From: Nannocystis exedens
GTDB lineage: Bacteria > Myxococcota_A > Polyangia > Nannocystales > Nannocystaceae
Assembly: GCF_002343915.1 (NCBI RefSeq)
Contig: NZ_NETK01000001.1
Location: forward strand, 1,116,001-1,180,000
Reading direction: 5' to 3'
DNA: 64,000 bases
Shown: positions 25,783 to 33,224 of the stretch, piece after piece
Layout: each line of letters begins with the position of its first letter
Position numbering within the stretch: position 1 is the first letter of the stretch
Position numbers and translations under genes: made by a program
The notes under the pieces: model-generated
Database searches by the model: none
What the model was told of the DNA's origin: nothing
What the model saw: the letters and a program-made list of their open reading frames with translations, nothing else

Positions 25783-25905
25783 GGCCTTGACCTCCCGGAT
25801 GCCCTTGGCCCACTTCTCCAGCCCGTCGAGCGTGCTCTCGAGCAGCTCCGGCGTGTCGGCGAGGCGACGCAGCTGGGCGTGCAGAGCTCCCGCGCCCGGA
25901 CAGGG
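25783..25905 (-). pseudogene. ECF sigma factor C-terminal remnant
   Basis: The minus strand reads ALHAQLRRLADTPELLESTL then DGLEKWAKGIREVKASG. This matches the C-terminal helix of the intact ECF factors in the window (TIDGMETWARAVRER; STMGDLDGWAKQLGE). No regions 2 or 4 remain. On the plus strand the following stretch to 26116 has a helical reading (TLELQAALRAIFEGETLKKE) of unknown origin. 25783-26182 otherwise contains nothing recognisable. Confidence 0.5.
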
Positions 25906-26182
25906 GATGAAGACGCAGCTCCCGCGGGCGATCCACGAGACGCTCGAGTTGCAGGCCGCTCTGCGGGCGATCTTCGAGGGCGAGACGCTCAAGAAGGAGC
26001 AGCGAGCGCGAAGTGGTATCAGCACCTGGGCGGCAAGCGGTGACCCCGCCTCGAAAAGCGACGCGGCTGACTGCCCGCTCGGCCGCGCTGAGCCCGCTGC
26101 TCGTCACGCCAAGTGAGCTGGGGGGGGCCGCCGCCGTATTCCTGCCGTTGCCGCGTCGGCGCCCTCCTCCACGCTGCCCGGC

Positions 26183-27145
26183 ATGTCCCTCCCGTCCCTC
26201 TCCGTGCTCATCGCCTCCTCACTCCTTGCTGCGCCCGCTTCCGGCGCCGCGCCAACGACGCCGAGCGAGTTCTCGGACAGCCTCCAGGCGCCGGTCGCGT
26301 TGGAGAACGTCCGGCCCGTGGTGGAGTTGAGCGACAGCATCCGCCTCGAGGTCGGCTACGATCTTCAGGAGGTCGGCCGAGTGTCCATCGCCGTGCATAC
26401 CGACGACGACGGTTCGGGGGTTGGTTTCGTCGCCGTCGACGAGGCTATCGTCGCCGAGTTGAGGTTCGCCGAGGGGTCGGCGGCCTGGGAGACAGCGGTG
26501 TTGTCGCCGGTCAGGATCCGCGTGAATCCGCCGACGGAATTCGCCGGTGAGATGCGCGAACGCGTAGGCGGCCCGCCAGCGTGCCGGAGTGCTCGGAGGG
26601 GTCAAGGGTGCGCTCCCTTCGGTCGCCGGCCTACGGCCGCCCTTGACCCCTCCTGCGCGCTCCGGCCAGTGGCACCAATGGCCTCTCCCCGAAATCAGGT
26701 GTTCCGTCTGCTGAACACCTGTAACCCTGATGCGTCACTCATGGGCAACGGTCGGGGTTATCCAGGCCGAATTCAGGCATTGACGGCCATTTCGTCCCGA
26801 GAACGCGCATCTCGCCGGCGGATTCACGCGGATCCTGACCGGCGACAACAAGCGGACTTCTCGGGCCTCGGTCCTGCGCAGGCGCATGTGCTCGCCGCCA
26901 GCATCGTGCAGGTCTGGCACGATGATGCGGTCATCGAGGCGCTCTCGCTCGCTACGGCTGACGACCGGGACCTCAAGTGCACGATCGCCGGCCAGCTCGC
27001 GGGCGCCGTTTCGGGCGTCGGAGCCTTCGCCGCCTGCGAGATTTTCGTCCCGAATCCGGTGACCTGTGGCAAGGCCGGCGGGACCGTCGGCGGGTGGGTC
27101 GCAGTTCACATCACGAACAAGTGCAACGGCGCACAGAACCACTGA
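26183..27145 (+). CDS. Secreted four-cysteine Gly-rich protein, locus A, carrying an in-frame MITE
   Basis: 320 codons as it stands; 201 without the insertion. A Sec signal (SLSVLIASSLLAAPASGA) is followed by a beta-rich middle (LEVGYDLQEVGRVSIAVHTD and DGSGVGFVAVDEAIVAELRF). The sequence is then interrupted by a 352-bp element at 26499-26850. The C-terminal part resumes as DFSGLGPAQAHVLAASIVQV, WHDDAVIEAL, and a Gly/Ala domain with cysteines spaced C-x18-C-x9-C-x18-C (CTIAGQL to KC near the end). The same layout recurs at 35472 (C-x18-C-x11-C-x18-C). The function is unknown; the hydrophobic, Gly-rich, disulfide-capable tail recalls bacteriocin-like peptides. An adjacent membrane-protein gene starts 11 nt after the stop. 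Confidence 0.7.
   Translation: MSLPSLSVLIASSLLAAPASGAAPTTPSEFSDSLQAPVALENVRPVVELSDSIRLEVGYDLQEVGRVSIAVHTDDDGSGVGFVAVDEAIVAELRFAEGSAAWETAVLSPVRIRVNPPTEFAGEMRERVGGPPACRSARRGQGCAPFGRRPTAALDPSCALRPVAPMASPRNQVFRLLNTCNPDASLMGNGRGYPGRIQALTAISSRERASRRRIHADPDRRQQADFSGLGPAQAHVLAASIVQVWHDDAVIEALSLATADDRDLKCTIAGQLAGAVSGVGAFAACEIFVPNPVTCGKAGGTVGGWVAVHITNKCNGAQNH
26499..26850. mobile_element. MITE-like element, 352 bp, 35-bp perfect terminal inverted repeats
   Basis: The 35 bases from 26499 (TGTTGTCGCCGGTCAGGATC...) are the exact reverse complement of 26816-26850. Flanking both ends is the 5-bp direct repeat AGCGG (26494-26498 and 26851-26855), a target-site duplication. No transposase is encoded. Inside are two further palindromes (GGAGGGGTCAAGGG with CCCTTGACCCCTCC near 26595-26655, and AGGTGTTC with GAACACCT near 26698-26722). 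Element plus duplication is 357 bp, which is 119 codons, and it contains no stop in the host frame. Confidence 0.93.
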
Positions 27146-27156
27146 GCGAGAGAACC

Positions 27157-27870
27157 TTGGATCCGCAAGACATCACGCCGTACAGACCCCTGCCGCCGCA
27201 GCGGTGGGGATTCCTGCCGACAAACCAATTCTGGCATCACGCGGCGTTGACGCCCATCTCCATCATCTTCTGGGCCGGCTGGGCCGTTTTCTTCGGCTTC
27301 TTCGACCTCTTCGCGCTCGTATGGTGGCAACAGGCGCTCGTGTGGATGGTCTTCTGGTGGGTCTGGGCCGGGCTGGTCGAGCGATATACCAGGAGGTACC
27401 TCGCCCGCCGGCAGATGCGAGCGCTCGCAAGTCCACGAACGGATTCGCCGGGGGGCCTCGTGGATGCGGCCGTCGAGGCTCCAGGGAGCGAGCTGACGCC
27501 CCTCCCGGAGCCGCCCGGTCCGTCCTCGCGCGCTCCGGTGCCGTCCCGGAAGCCGGGGACGAGGCTGGCGTTGGTGCAGCGCGTCGAATCCTGGGATCTC
27601 GCGTATCAGAGGCTGTTCGGGCGCGGCGCAGAGGTCGCCCAGTTCGTGTTCAACCTCGTGTTCGGGCTGGCGATCTTCCACCCGAGCTGGTTCGTCAAGC
27701 TGCTGGGAATTCTGGCGCTGCTCGGCGCTGCGCGTGGGGTCGGGTCGTGGGAACGCCGCTCACTCGGACGCGGGCTCGAACCGCTCCCGGCGAGCTCGCG
27801 GTCCGGGCAGTCGAGGAGTCTGTCGCCAGCGGGCACAGGTGGCGCCGGGTCGTCGACGAGGCGAACGTGA
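27157..27870 (+). CDS. Four-helix membrane protein, partner of the four-cysteine protein (locus A)
   Basis: 237 residues from TTG 27157, 11 nt after the upstream stop; no ATG lies before the first helix, and the homologue at 37208 has its ATG at the aligned position. Two N-terminal helices (LTPISIIFWAGWAVFFGFFD and WWQQALVWMVFWWVWAGLVE) and two C-terminal ones (FVFNLVFGLAIFHPSWFVKL and LGILALLGAA) flank a Pro/Arg-rich cytoplasmic loop of about 90 residues. Conserved with the homologue: LPPQ-x-WG-x-LPT-x-QFW, WWQ, GLVER, HPSW/YPSWW. No family recognised. Its fixed position behind a secreted Gly-rich protein suggests immunity, export or receptor function. The extreme C-terminus is low-complexity. 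Confidence 0.65.
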   Translation: MDPQDITPYRPLPPQRWGFLPTNQFWHHAALTPISIIFWAGWAVFFGFFDLFALVWWQQALVWMVFWWVWAGLVERYTRRYLARRQMRALASPRTDSPGGLVDAAVEAPGSELTPLPEPPGPSSRAPVPSRKPGTRLALVQRVESWDLAYQRLFGRGAEVAQFVFNLVFGLAIFHPSWFVKLLGILALLGAARGVGSWERRSLGRGLEPLPASSRSGQSRSLSPAGTGGAGSSTRRT

Positions 27871-27945
27871 CAGCGCTCGCCGGTCGCTTTGGCGGATCAC
27901 GCTCGGCCGCCGCGGGCTGCGGCCATAGCCCCCCTACCTGACAAT

Positions 27946-28957
27946 GGCTCTTCAGGGTTGAGGGTGGCGCAGGTTGCGCGCGAAATCGCGCCGTGATATC
28001 GTGCGCGAAATGGCAGAGACCGAACTCTACGCCCGAATTCTCGGTATCGAGGCTCCCTGGAGAGTTGCTGCGGTGAAGCTGCAGCTCGGGCAGGGGCAGA
28101 TCGTCATCGAGGTCGAGCACGACCCCGATGTGCCGACGACGTGCCCGGAGTGTGGCCAGGCTGTTCCCCGTCACGATACGCGGACTCGCCGATGGCGGCA
28201 CCTCGATACGTGTCAGTATCGGACGATCATCGAAGCCGGCGTACCGCGGACGTCGTGCCCGAAGCACGGTACGCTCACGATGCGCGTCTCGTGGGCGGAC
28301 GGTAGCGCTCGGCTCACCGCGCTGTTCGAGGCGCTGGTGATCGACTGGCTCCGCGATGCGCCGATTGCAGTGGTCGCGGAGCGCCTCGGGCTCTCGTGGG
28401 ATCAGGTCGCCGGCGTCCAGGAGCGTGCAGTACAACGCGGACTCGAGCGCCGCGAGGTCGCGCTGCCGGAGATGCTCGCCGTCGACGAGACCTCCTTCCA
28501 GCGGCGCCACGAGTACGTCACGATCGTGCATGACCCGAAGTCCGCCAGCAAGCGGGTCATCCACGTCGCCGACGGACGCGGCAAGGGGGCCCTCAAGGGC
28601 TTCCTGAGCGGCTTTTCGCGCCCAGAGAGGGCTGCGGTCTCCGTGGTCGTCATGGACATGCACGAGCCCTACATTCAAGCTGTCCGCGAGGCCATCCCCG
28701 ATGGCGACGCGAAGATTGCCTTCGACAAGTACCACGTCGCCGCGCGCCTCGGTCAAGCCGTCGACCACGTGCGACGCGAGGAACACCGCGCTCTCCACGG
28801 CCTCGGCGACAACCGGCTCAAGGGCACCAAGTACCTCTGGCAAGGAGGCGGCGATGGAGGTCTGGGAGCACACCTCGCCGAGCAACATGCGGGACCAATG
28901 GGGCATGTGGTACGATTGGGCTATCCGCTCTCGCCTGGAGCCGATGAAGGCCGCCGC
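27946..28957 (+). mobile_element. Truncated ISL3-family insertion sequence
   Basis: The left end (GGCTCTTCAGGGTTGAGGGT at 27946) is the same as the right end of the complete copy at 33225-34563, in opposite orientation. The transposase frame from ATG 28010 (MAETELYARILGIEAP, zinc-finger CPECGQAVPRHDTRTRR, DDE Asp in LAVDETSFQ) is nearly identical to the intact copy up to KGTKYLW. Compared with that copy, 92 bp are deleted near 28840, which shifts the frame, and the 3' third after KAAA is missing. The element ends about 12 bp from the stop codon of the lipoprotein at 28969. Not able to encode an active transposase. Confidence 0.92.
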
Positions 28958-28968
28958 TACCTGGCGGT

Positions 28969-29790
28969 TCAACAGCCGGCCGCGTCGAGGGCGATGAGAT
29001 TCGCCACATGGCCGCCGCCGATGTCGCCCTCGATACCCCACTGCTCGTCGCGCTCGATCAGCACGAGGTTCGGCGAGAGGATGCGAACAAAGGCGCTGCC
29101 ATGGTCAGGGTTGTCGAGTGTGCTGGTATAGATCGTCTTCTTCGCCTTCTTCCCGGTGCACTCGATCTGCACGGTGTCGCGGATGACGTCCCACGAGCCG
29201 ACGCTGGTGGCGACGTGGCGGATCGTCTTGCGGATCCAGCGCAACGTAAAGCCGTCGCCGGTGTACGGGGCCTCGGGCGTGATCTCGCCGAAGCGCTCGT
29301 CGGGGAGGGCGACATAGGCGCCGGCCGCCAGACGGGCAGCGACCTCGGCGCGGGCGGCCTCGCCGAGGATCAGAGGGATGTCGTCGAAGTTGAGCGGGGG
29401 CTGCTCGGCGAGCGTGTACGTCGCGGGCTTGCTGCCGATGAACTCGAGGAGGTACTTGTTGCCACTCTGCATCGATCCACTGGCGGTGACGCAGACGACG
29501 GTGGCGTCGGTCGGGGACCAGCCGTGGCAACCCAGCGGCAGATCGCCGGCGAGGTCGAGGGGCCAGCCTTGGAGCGGCCGCGTGGTGGGCTCAGCAGGTT
29601 TGCCGATCGGCGTGGGCTCGGCGGCCTCGGCGGCCTCGGCGATCGGCGTCGGTTCGGCGGGTTTCACGATCGGCGCCGGTTCGGCGGGTTTCACGACGGA
29701 CGGCGCGGTGTCGACCGCGGGCGGGGCCACGGGGCTGCAGGCGAGGGCAGCGATCCATGCGACCGACAGCGCTGTAGAAGCGATGTGCAT
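28969..29790 (-). CDS. Lipoprotein of unknown function with KPAEPTPI repeats
   Basis: 273 residues. The signal MHIASTALSVAWIAALAC ends in a lipobox (LAC, Cys18). Residues about 30-70 are a periodic Pro/Glu linker (KPAEPAPIVKPAEPTPIAEA, GKPAEPT), likely a cell-wall spacer. The globular part has YLLEFIGSKPATYTLAEQPP, AYVALPDERFGEITPE, FTLRWIRKTIRHVATS and a last Cys as residue 273. No family recognised. The 3' end borders the truncated ISL3 copy but the gene appears complete. It is divergent from the IS66 remnant at 29861. Confidence 0.7.
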   Translation of the reverse strand: MHIASTALSVAWIAALACSPVAPPAVDTAPSVVKPAEPAPIVKPAEPTPIAEAAEAAEPTPIGKPAEPTTRPLQGWPLDLAGDLPLGCHGWSPTDATVVCVTASGSMQSGNKYLLEFIGSKPATYTLAEQPPLNFDDIPLILGEAARAEVAARLAAGAYVALPDERFGEITPEAPYTGDGFTLRWIRKTIRHVATSVGSWDVIRDTVQIECTGKKAKKTIYTSTLDNPDHGSAFVRILSPNLVLIERDEQWGIEGDIGGGHVANLIALDAAGC

Positions 29791-29860
29791 ACCGCACGGT
29801 GATACCGACGCCGTCGGGGCGGGTCAAGAGGCGGCGCCGGCTCGTCATGCGGCCTGACTG

Positions 29861-30133
29861 GTGGTTCTGCGAGAGGTGAGCCCTCCGGCGACGCTCAAGA
29901 CCCGCGCGTCGCTGACTGGCCGGGAGCACCTCCGGCCGCTCGGCTGCCAGCTCCACGGCATCGAGCCCTGGGCCGACCTCCGCGACCTCCTCTGCCTGCT
30001 GCCCGCATGGCCCAAGAGCCGCGTCCTCGAGCTCGCCCCGGCATTCTGGAAGCAGACCGCCGAGCAGCAGGACACTCAGAAGCGCCTGGCCGCCAACGTC
30101 TTCCGCATCGCCACGCATACCCAAGGGGTGTAG
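29861..30133 (+). pseudogene. IS66-family transposase (TnpC) C-terminal remnant
   Basis: The reading CQLHGIEPWADLRDLLCLLP, AWPKSRVLELAPAFWKQTAE, QQDTQKRLAANVF is the C-terminal tail of the IS66 large transposase. All upstream parts (zinc finger, DDE core) are missing and the first 27 codons are unrelated. It may come from the same vanished element as the TnpB remnant at 19804. The 288 bp after it (30135-30422) hold no recognisable gene. Confidence 0.8.
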
Positions 30134-30422
30134 CCCAGCCCCGCTCGGGCGTCACGACGCGCTTTGTCGAACGATTACAGTTCGACGCGCCTCGAGAACC
30201 CGCGAAGTCACGGACCGGCACAGCAGTGCGTCTCAACCCAGGGCGGCCAGCTCGCACACGCCGGCGCGGAACAGTTCCGCCCGCCGGGCGGGCGAGAGTC
30301 GCAGCCTCCGCCTGTTTGTGTGGGGCCTGTTCGGTCACAGGCGGGACGGCCGGGCCGCCGAAGCGGCGGCCGGGAATCTTGCTGTCCGCTTGTTAGCGGC
30401 CCAGCATTTGCCATGGCGGGAT

Positions 30423-30549
30423 ATGCTCACCGAACTCTTCATCGCCGTCTCGCTCTTCGCAGCGCCCGCTGCCGGTCCCGCGCCCGCCACGCCGGACGAG
30501 TTTTCGGACAGGGCGCCCACGGCGAACGATGCCGCCGAGGCTGACCTAG
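30423..30549 (+). pseudogene. N-terminal fragment of a third four-cysteine-protein gene (locus C)
   Basis: From ATG 30423 the frame reads a Sec signal (MLTELFIAVSLFAAPAAGP) and APATPDEFSDRAPTANDA before it is cut at the CTAG target of the IS1182 element. The signal and the TPDEFSD segment match the start of the locus A protein (AAPTTPSEFSD). Joining the flanks of the IS adds only 16 codons (VLPLRSPPGVPRYGL) and a stop, so the gene was probably already shortened. It is a relic that shows the family once had at least three copies here. Confidence 0.6.
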
Positions 30550-32073
30550 CAGCCCGTGGTGAAAGTCGCGGCAACCACGCCGCGAGGAACCTCGCGAGCA
30601 GCGGAGCGGCGCGCGGTATCGCGCTCTGCGATGAAAGCTGATAAAGTGGCTTTGCCATGGCCATGGGGCACGACAACGGGGAGCAGCCGACGCTGTTCAT
30701 CACGTATGACAAGTTGCAGGGGCTCGGGCACCCGTTCTACGAGGCGCTCGACAAGCTGCTCCGGAAGCACGGCTTCGACCGTTTCGCGGAGAAGCAGTGC
30801 GAGCCGTTCTACGCCGAGGTGATGGGACGACCGGGCCTCGCGCCGGGGGTGTACTTCCGCTGCTTGCTGATCGGCTACTTCGAGGGGATCGGCAGCGAGC
30901 GGGGCATCGCCTGGCGGGTCGCCGACTCGCTGAGTCTGCGGCGGTTTTTGGGGCTCGGCCTGGAGAAGCAGCCGCCGGATCACTCGACGATCTCGCGGAC
31001 GCGGCGTCGGCTGAGCACCGACGTGCACGAGCGGGTGTTCACGCGGGTGCTGGAGCTGGTCGCCGAGCATGGCCTGTTGCGCGGCAAGACGCTCGGGATC
31101 GACGCAACGACACTTGAGGCGAACGCGGCGCTGCGATCGATCGTGCGCCGCGACGACGGACGCGCGTACAAGGAGTACTTGACCGACCTGGCGAAGGCCG
31201 AGGGGATCGAGGAACCGACGCGCGAGGACCTGGCGCGGCTGGACCGCAAGCGGCCGAAGAAGGGCTCGAACGACGAGTGGGTACACCCGCACGATCCCGA
31301 GGCGCAGATCATGAAGATGAAGGACGGCAGCACCCACCTCGCGCACAAGCACGAGCAGGCGGTCGACCTCGAGACCGGCGCCATCGTCGGCGTGACGGTG
31401 CACGGCGGCGCTGCGGGCGACACGAAGACCATCGAGAAGACGCTGGAGGTCGCCGACGCCAATCTCGCGGAGGTGCGCCAAGAGGGCTCGGAGAAGGCCA
31501 GGGAGCAGATCGCCGAGCGCGTCGAGGAGGTCGTCGCCGACAAGGGCTACCACAGCAACGACGTGCTCACGAGCCTCGAGGAGGTCGACGTACGCAGCTA
31601 CATCCCGGAGCCCGCGCGTGGTCGCCGGCGGTGGAAGGACAAGCAGGCCGAGCGTGAGGCGGTGCACCGGAACCGCCGCCGCGTGAAGCGAGGCAAGAGC
31701 AAGGAACTGCAGAAGAAGCGCAGCGAGCTGGTCGAACGGCCCTTCGCGCACATGCTCGACTCCGGCGGAATGCGCAGGGTCCACGTCCGCGGTCACGACA
31801 ATATCCTCAAGCGGCTGGTCATCCACGCCGCCGGATTCAACCTGAGCTTGATCATGCGAAAGGTCCACGGAATCGGGAAACCGAGGGCCCTCCAGGGCCT
31901 TCGGGCCGCGCTTTCTGCCGTGCTCGTGGCTGTCCTCACGCTTCTGCGGTGGCTCGGAGCGCTTCTTGACCGCCATTCGCGGCACTCCCTACCGGGAGCT
32001 CGACTTCCAGAGCACGTCGCTCACTCGAGATACGCATGAGCGATTTCGTCTCACCGACTTCTACCTCGGGCTG
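30550..32073 (+). mobile_element. IS1182-family insertion sequence
   Basis: Left end CAGCCCGTGGTGAAAGTCG at 30550; right end (read inward) CAGCCCGAGGTAGAAGTCG at 32073. Both are flanked by the palindromic tetramer CTAG (30546-30549 and 32074-32077), as expected of IS1182 target duplication. The single transposase gene is intact, so the copy may be active. Confidence 0.88.
30657..32039 (+). CDS. IS1182-family transposase
   Basis: 460 residues. N-terminal domain (YDKLQGLGHPFYEALDKLLR, YFRCLLIGYFEGIGSERGIA, PPDHSTISRTRRRLS) is the IS1182/IS5-like helical region; the DDE core has GIDATTLEANAALRSIVRRD (first Asp), a variable insertion with KMKDGSTHLAHKHEQAVDLE, VVADKGYHSNDVL (second Asp) and the final Glu in RSELVERPFAHMLDSGGMRR. 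The Y-x(2)-R-x(6)-E type signature (VHRNRRRVKRG ... RSELVERPF) is present. No frameshift. ATG 30657 has a second ATG two codons later. Confidence 0.92.
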   Translation: MAMGHDNGEQPTLFITYDKLQGLGHPFYEALDKLLRKHGFDRFAEKQCEPFYAEVMGRPGLAPGVYFRCLLIGYFEGIGSERGIAWRVADSLSLRRFLGLGLEKQPPDHSTISRTRRRLSTDVHERVFTRVLELVAEHGLLRGKTLGIDATTLEANAALRSIVRRDDGRAYKEYLTDLAKAEGIEEPTREDLARLDRKRPKKGSNDEWVHPHDPEAQIMKMKDGSTHLAHKHEQAVDLETGAIVGVTVHGGAAGDTKTIEKTLEVADANLAEVRQEGSEKAREQIAERVEEVVADKGYHSNDVLTSLEEVDVRSYIPEPARGRRRWKDKQAEREAVHRNRRRVKRGKSKELQKKRSELVERPFAHMLDSGGMRRVHVRGHDNILKRLVIHAAGFNLSLIMRKVHGIGKPRALQGLRAALSAVLVAVLTLLRWLGALLDRHSRHSLPGARLPEHVAHSRYA

Positions 32074-32173
32074 CTAGTACTGCCGCTCCGAAGTCCTCCC
32101 GGGGTCCCGCGCTACGGCTTGTGAACGCTCGCGGTCCGGAATACCGAGGGGTCGGGCGTGGTAGTGCTCGACG

Positions 32174-32539
32174 ATGCGAATCGGGAAAATCGCACAGGTG
32201 ATGGCGCTCGCGGTCGGTTGTACGCGCCAGGCCGCCGTGGAGGCGCCGAAGCCCGCGGCTCCCGTCGCTTCGACGCCCGAGTCGCGCACGACTGTCGAGT
32301 CGTCGTGCTGGCTGAGCCTTTGCAAGGGCCACACGTTGATCACGTGCCGGAGCGGCAAGTATACGACGATCGACTGCCAGGAGCACTGTCGGTCCTGGAA
32401 CCGCGACAGGACGTCGATCGACGAGACGCCGCTGTGGGAGGGGACGTGCGGCGAGTGGAACGGGGAGGCTACGTGTACCTGTTGTGACGTCAGGGAGCCT
32501 GAGTGCGCGGCGAAGCTGGGACCCCGGCAGCCGTCATGA
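32174..32539 (+). CDS. Small Cys-rich lipoprotein, first gene of locus B
   Basis: 121 residues. The signal MRIGKIAQVMALAVGC has a lipobox (AVGC, Cys16). The mature part, after a Pro/Ala/Ser linker, is a compact domain with ten cysteines (CWLSLCKGHTLITC, DCQEHC, GTCGEW, CTCCDVREPEC). No family recognised. Its TGA overlaps an ATG at 32536 (ATGA) that, if the IS630 element is removed, opens the frame of the four-cysteine protein at 35472. It is therefore probably the first cistron of that operon. Confidence 0.65.
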   Translation: MRIGKIAQVMALAVGCTRQAAVEAPKPAAPVASTPESRTTVESSCWLSLCKGHTLITCRSGKYTTIDCQEHCRSWNRDRTSIDETPLWEGTCGEWNGEATCTCCDVREPECAAKLGPRQPS

Positions 32540-32575
32540 CGGGCGTACAGCCGGCCCAAAGTTCTCCTGGAGTTG

Positions 32576-32896
32576 CTAGGCCCTCTCGGCGAGGGTCCAG
32601 CCGAAGTTTCCGAGGAGCAGTTCGAGGAGCTCCTCGCGGGAGGCGCGGAAGGGGGTTGGTTCCCAGCGCCCGGTGTGGGTGGCCATCTCCAGCTGCCACA
32701 AGTTGGCGGCGAGGCGGCGCAGGCGCGCGTGGAGGACCGGATCGTCAGCGGGGCCGGACTCGAGGGTGATGAGCGGGGCGCGATGGCGGACGCGGAGGTG
32801 TGCGAGATCCTGGTGTTGGCGCAGGAACTGCTCGACAGCGCGAGCGTCGTCGTCCGACTTCGCAGCGGCGTTGCGGGTGGTGCGTGGACGGCTCAT
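32576..32896 (-). CDS. Second ORF of the IS630 element, unknown function
   Basis: 106 residues, starting with an ATG that overlaps the transposase stop (ATGA). Contents: a charged N-terminus (RPRTTRNAAAKSDDDARAVE), an amphipathic helical middle (LRQHQDLAHLRVRHRAPLIT, LHARLRRLAANLWQLEM) and a leucine-rich end (SREELLELLLGNFGWTLAE). IS630 elements usually have one gene, so a coupled second gene is unusual. It might be an accessory DNA-binding or regulatory factor, or a host gene picked up by the element. It lies inside the element, within 28 bp of the left inverted repeat. Confidence 0.5.
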   Translation of the reverse strand: MSRPRTTRNAAAKSDDDARAVEQFLRQHQDLAHLRVRHRAPLITLESGPADDPVLHARLRRLAANLWQLEMATHTGRWEPTPFRASREELLELLLGNFGWTLAERA

Positions 32897-33224
32897 GCGG
32901 CGTGCCGCCGCTGAGTGTGGACGAAGTGGCCGCGGAAGGTCCAGTTGAACGGGTGCGCTTCGTCGCGGTTCCAGCGCCGGATGAAGTTCATCACGGCGCG
33001 GGGCATGGCTCCGGCGCAGGGAAAGTCGGCGTAGCGGAGGACGCGGCGCTGCAGTAGCGAGAACCAGATCTCGATCTGGTTGACCCACGAGGCATGGATG
33101 GGCGTGTACACGAAGTGAAAGCGGTCGCCGTGGCGCCGGTTGAAGCGGGTCCAACGGTAGTCCGCACCGTCGTAGTGGATGTTGAGGTTGTCCCAGACGA
33201 CGTAGATCTGGCCGGTAGGATACT

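Noticed and set aside
30546..31985. Minus-strand frame across the IS1182 transposase
   Set aside because: Shadow of a well-supported transposase on the other strand.
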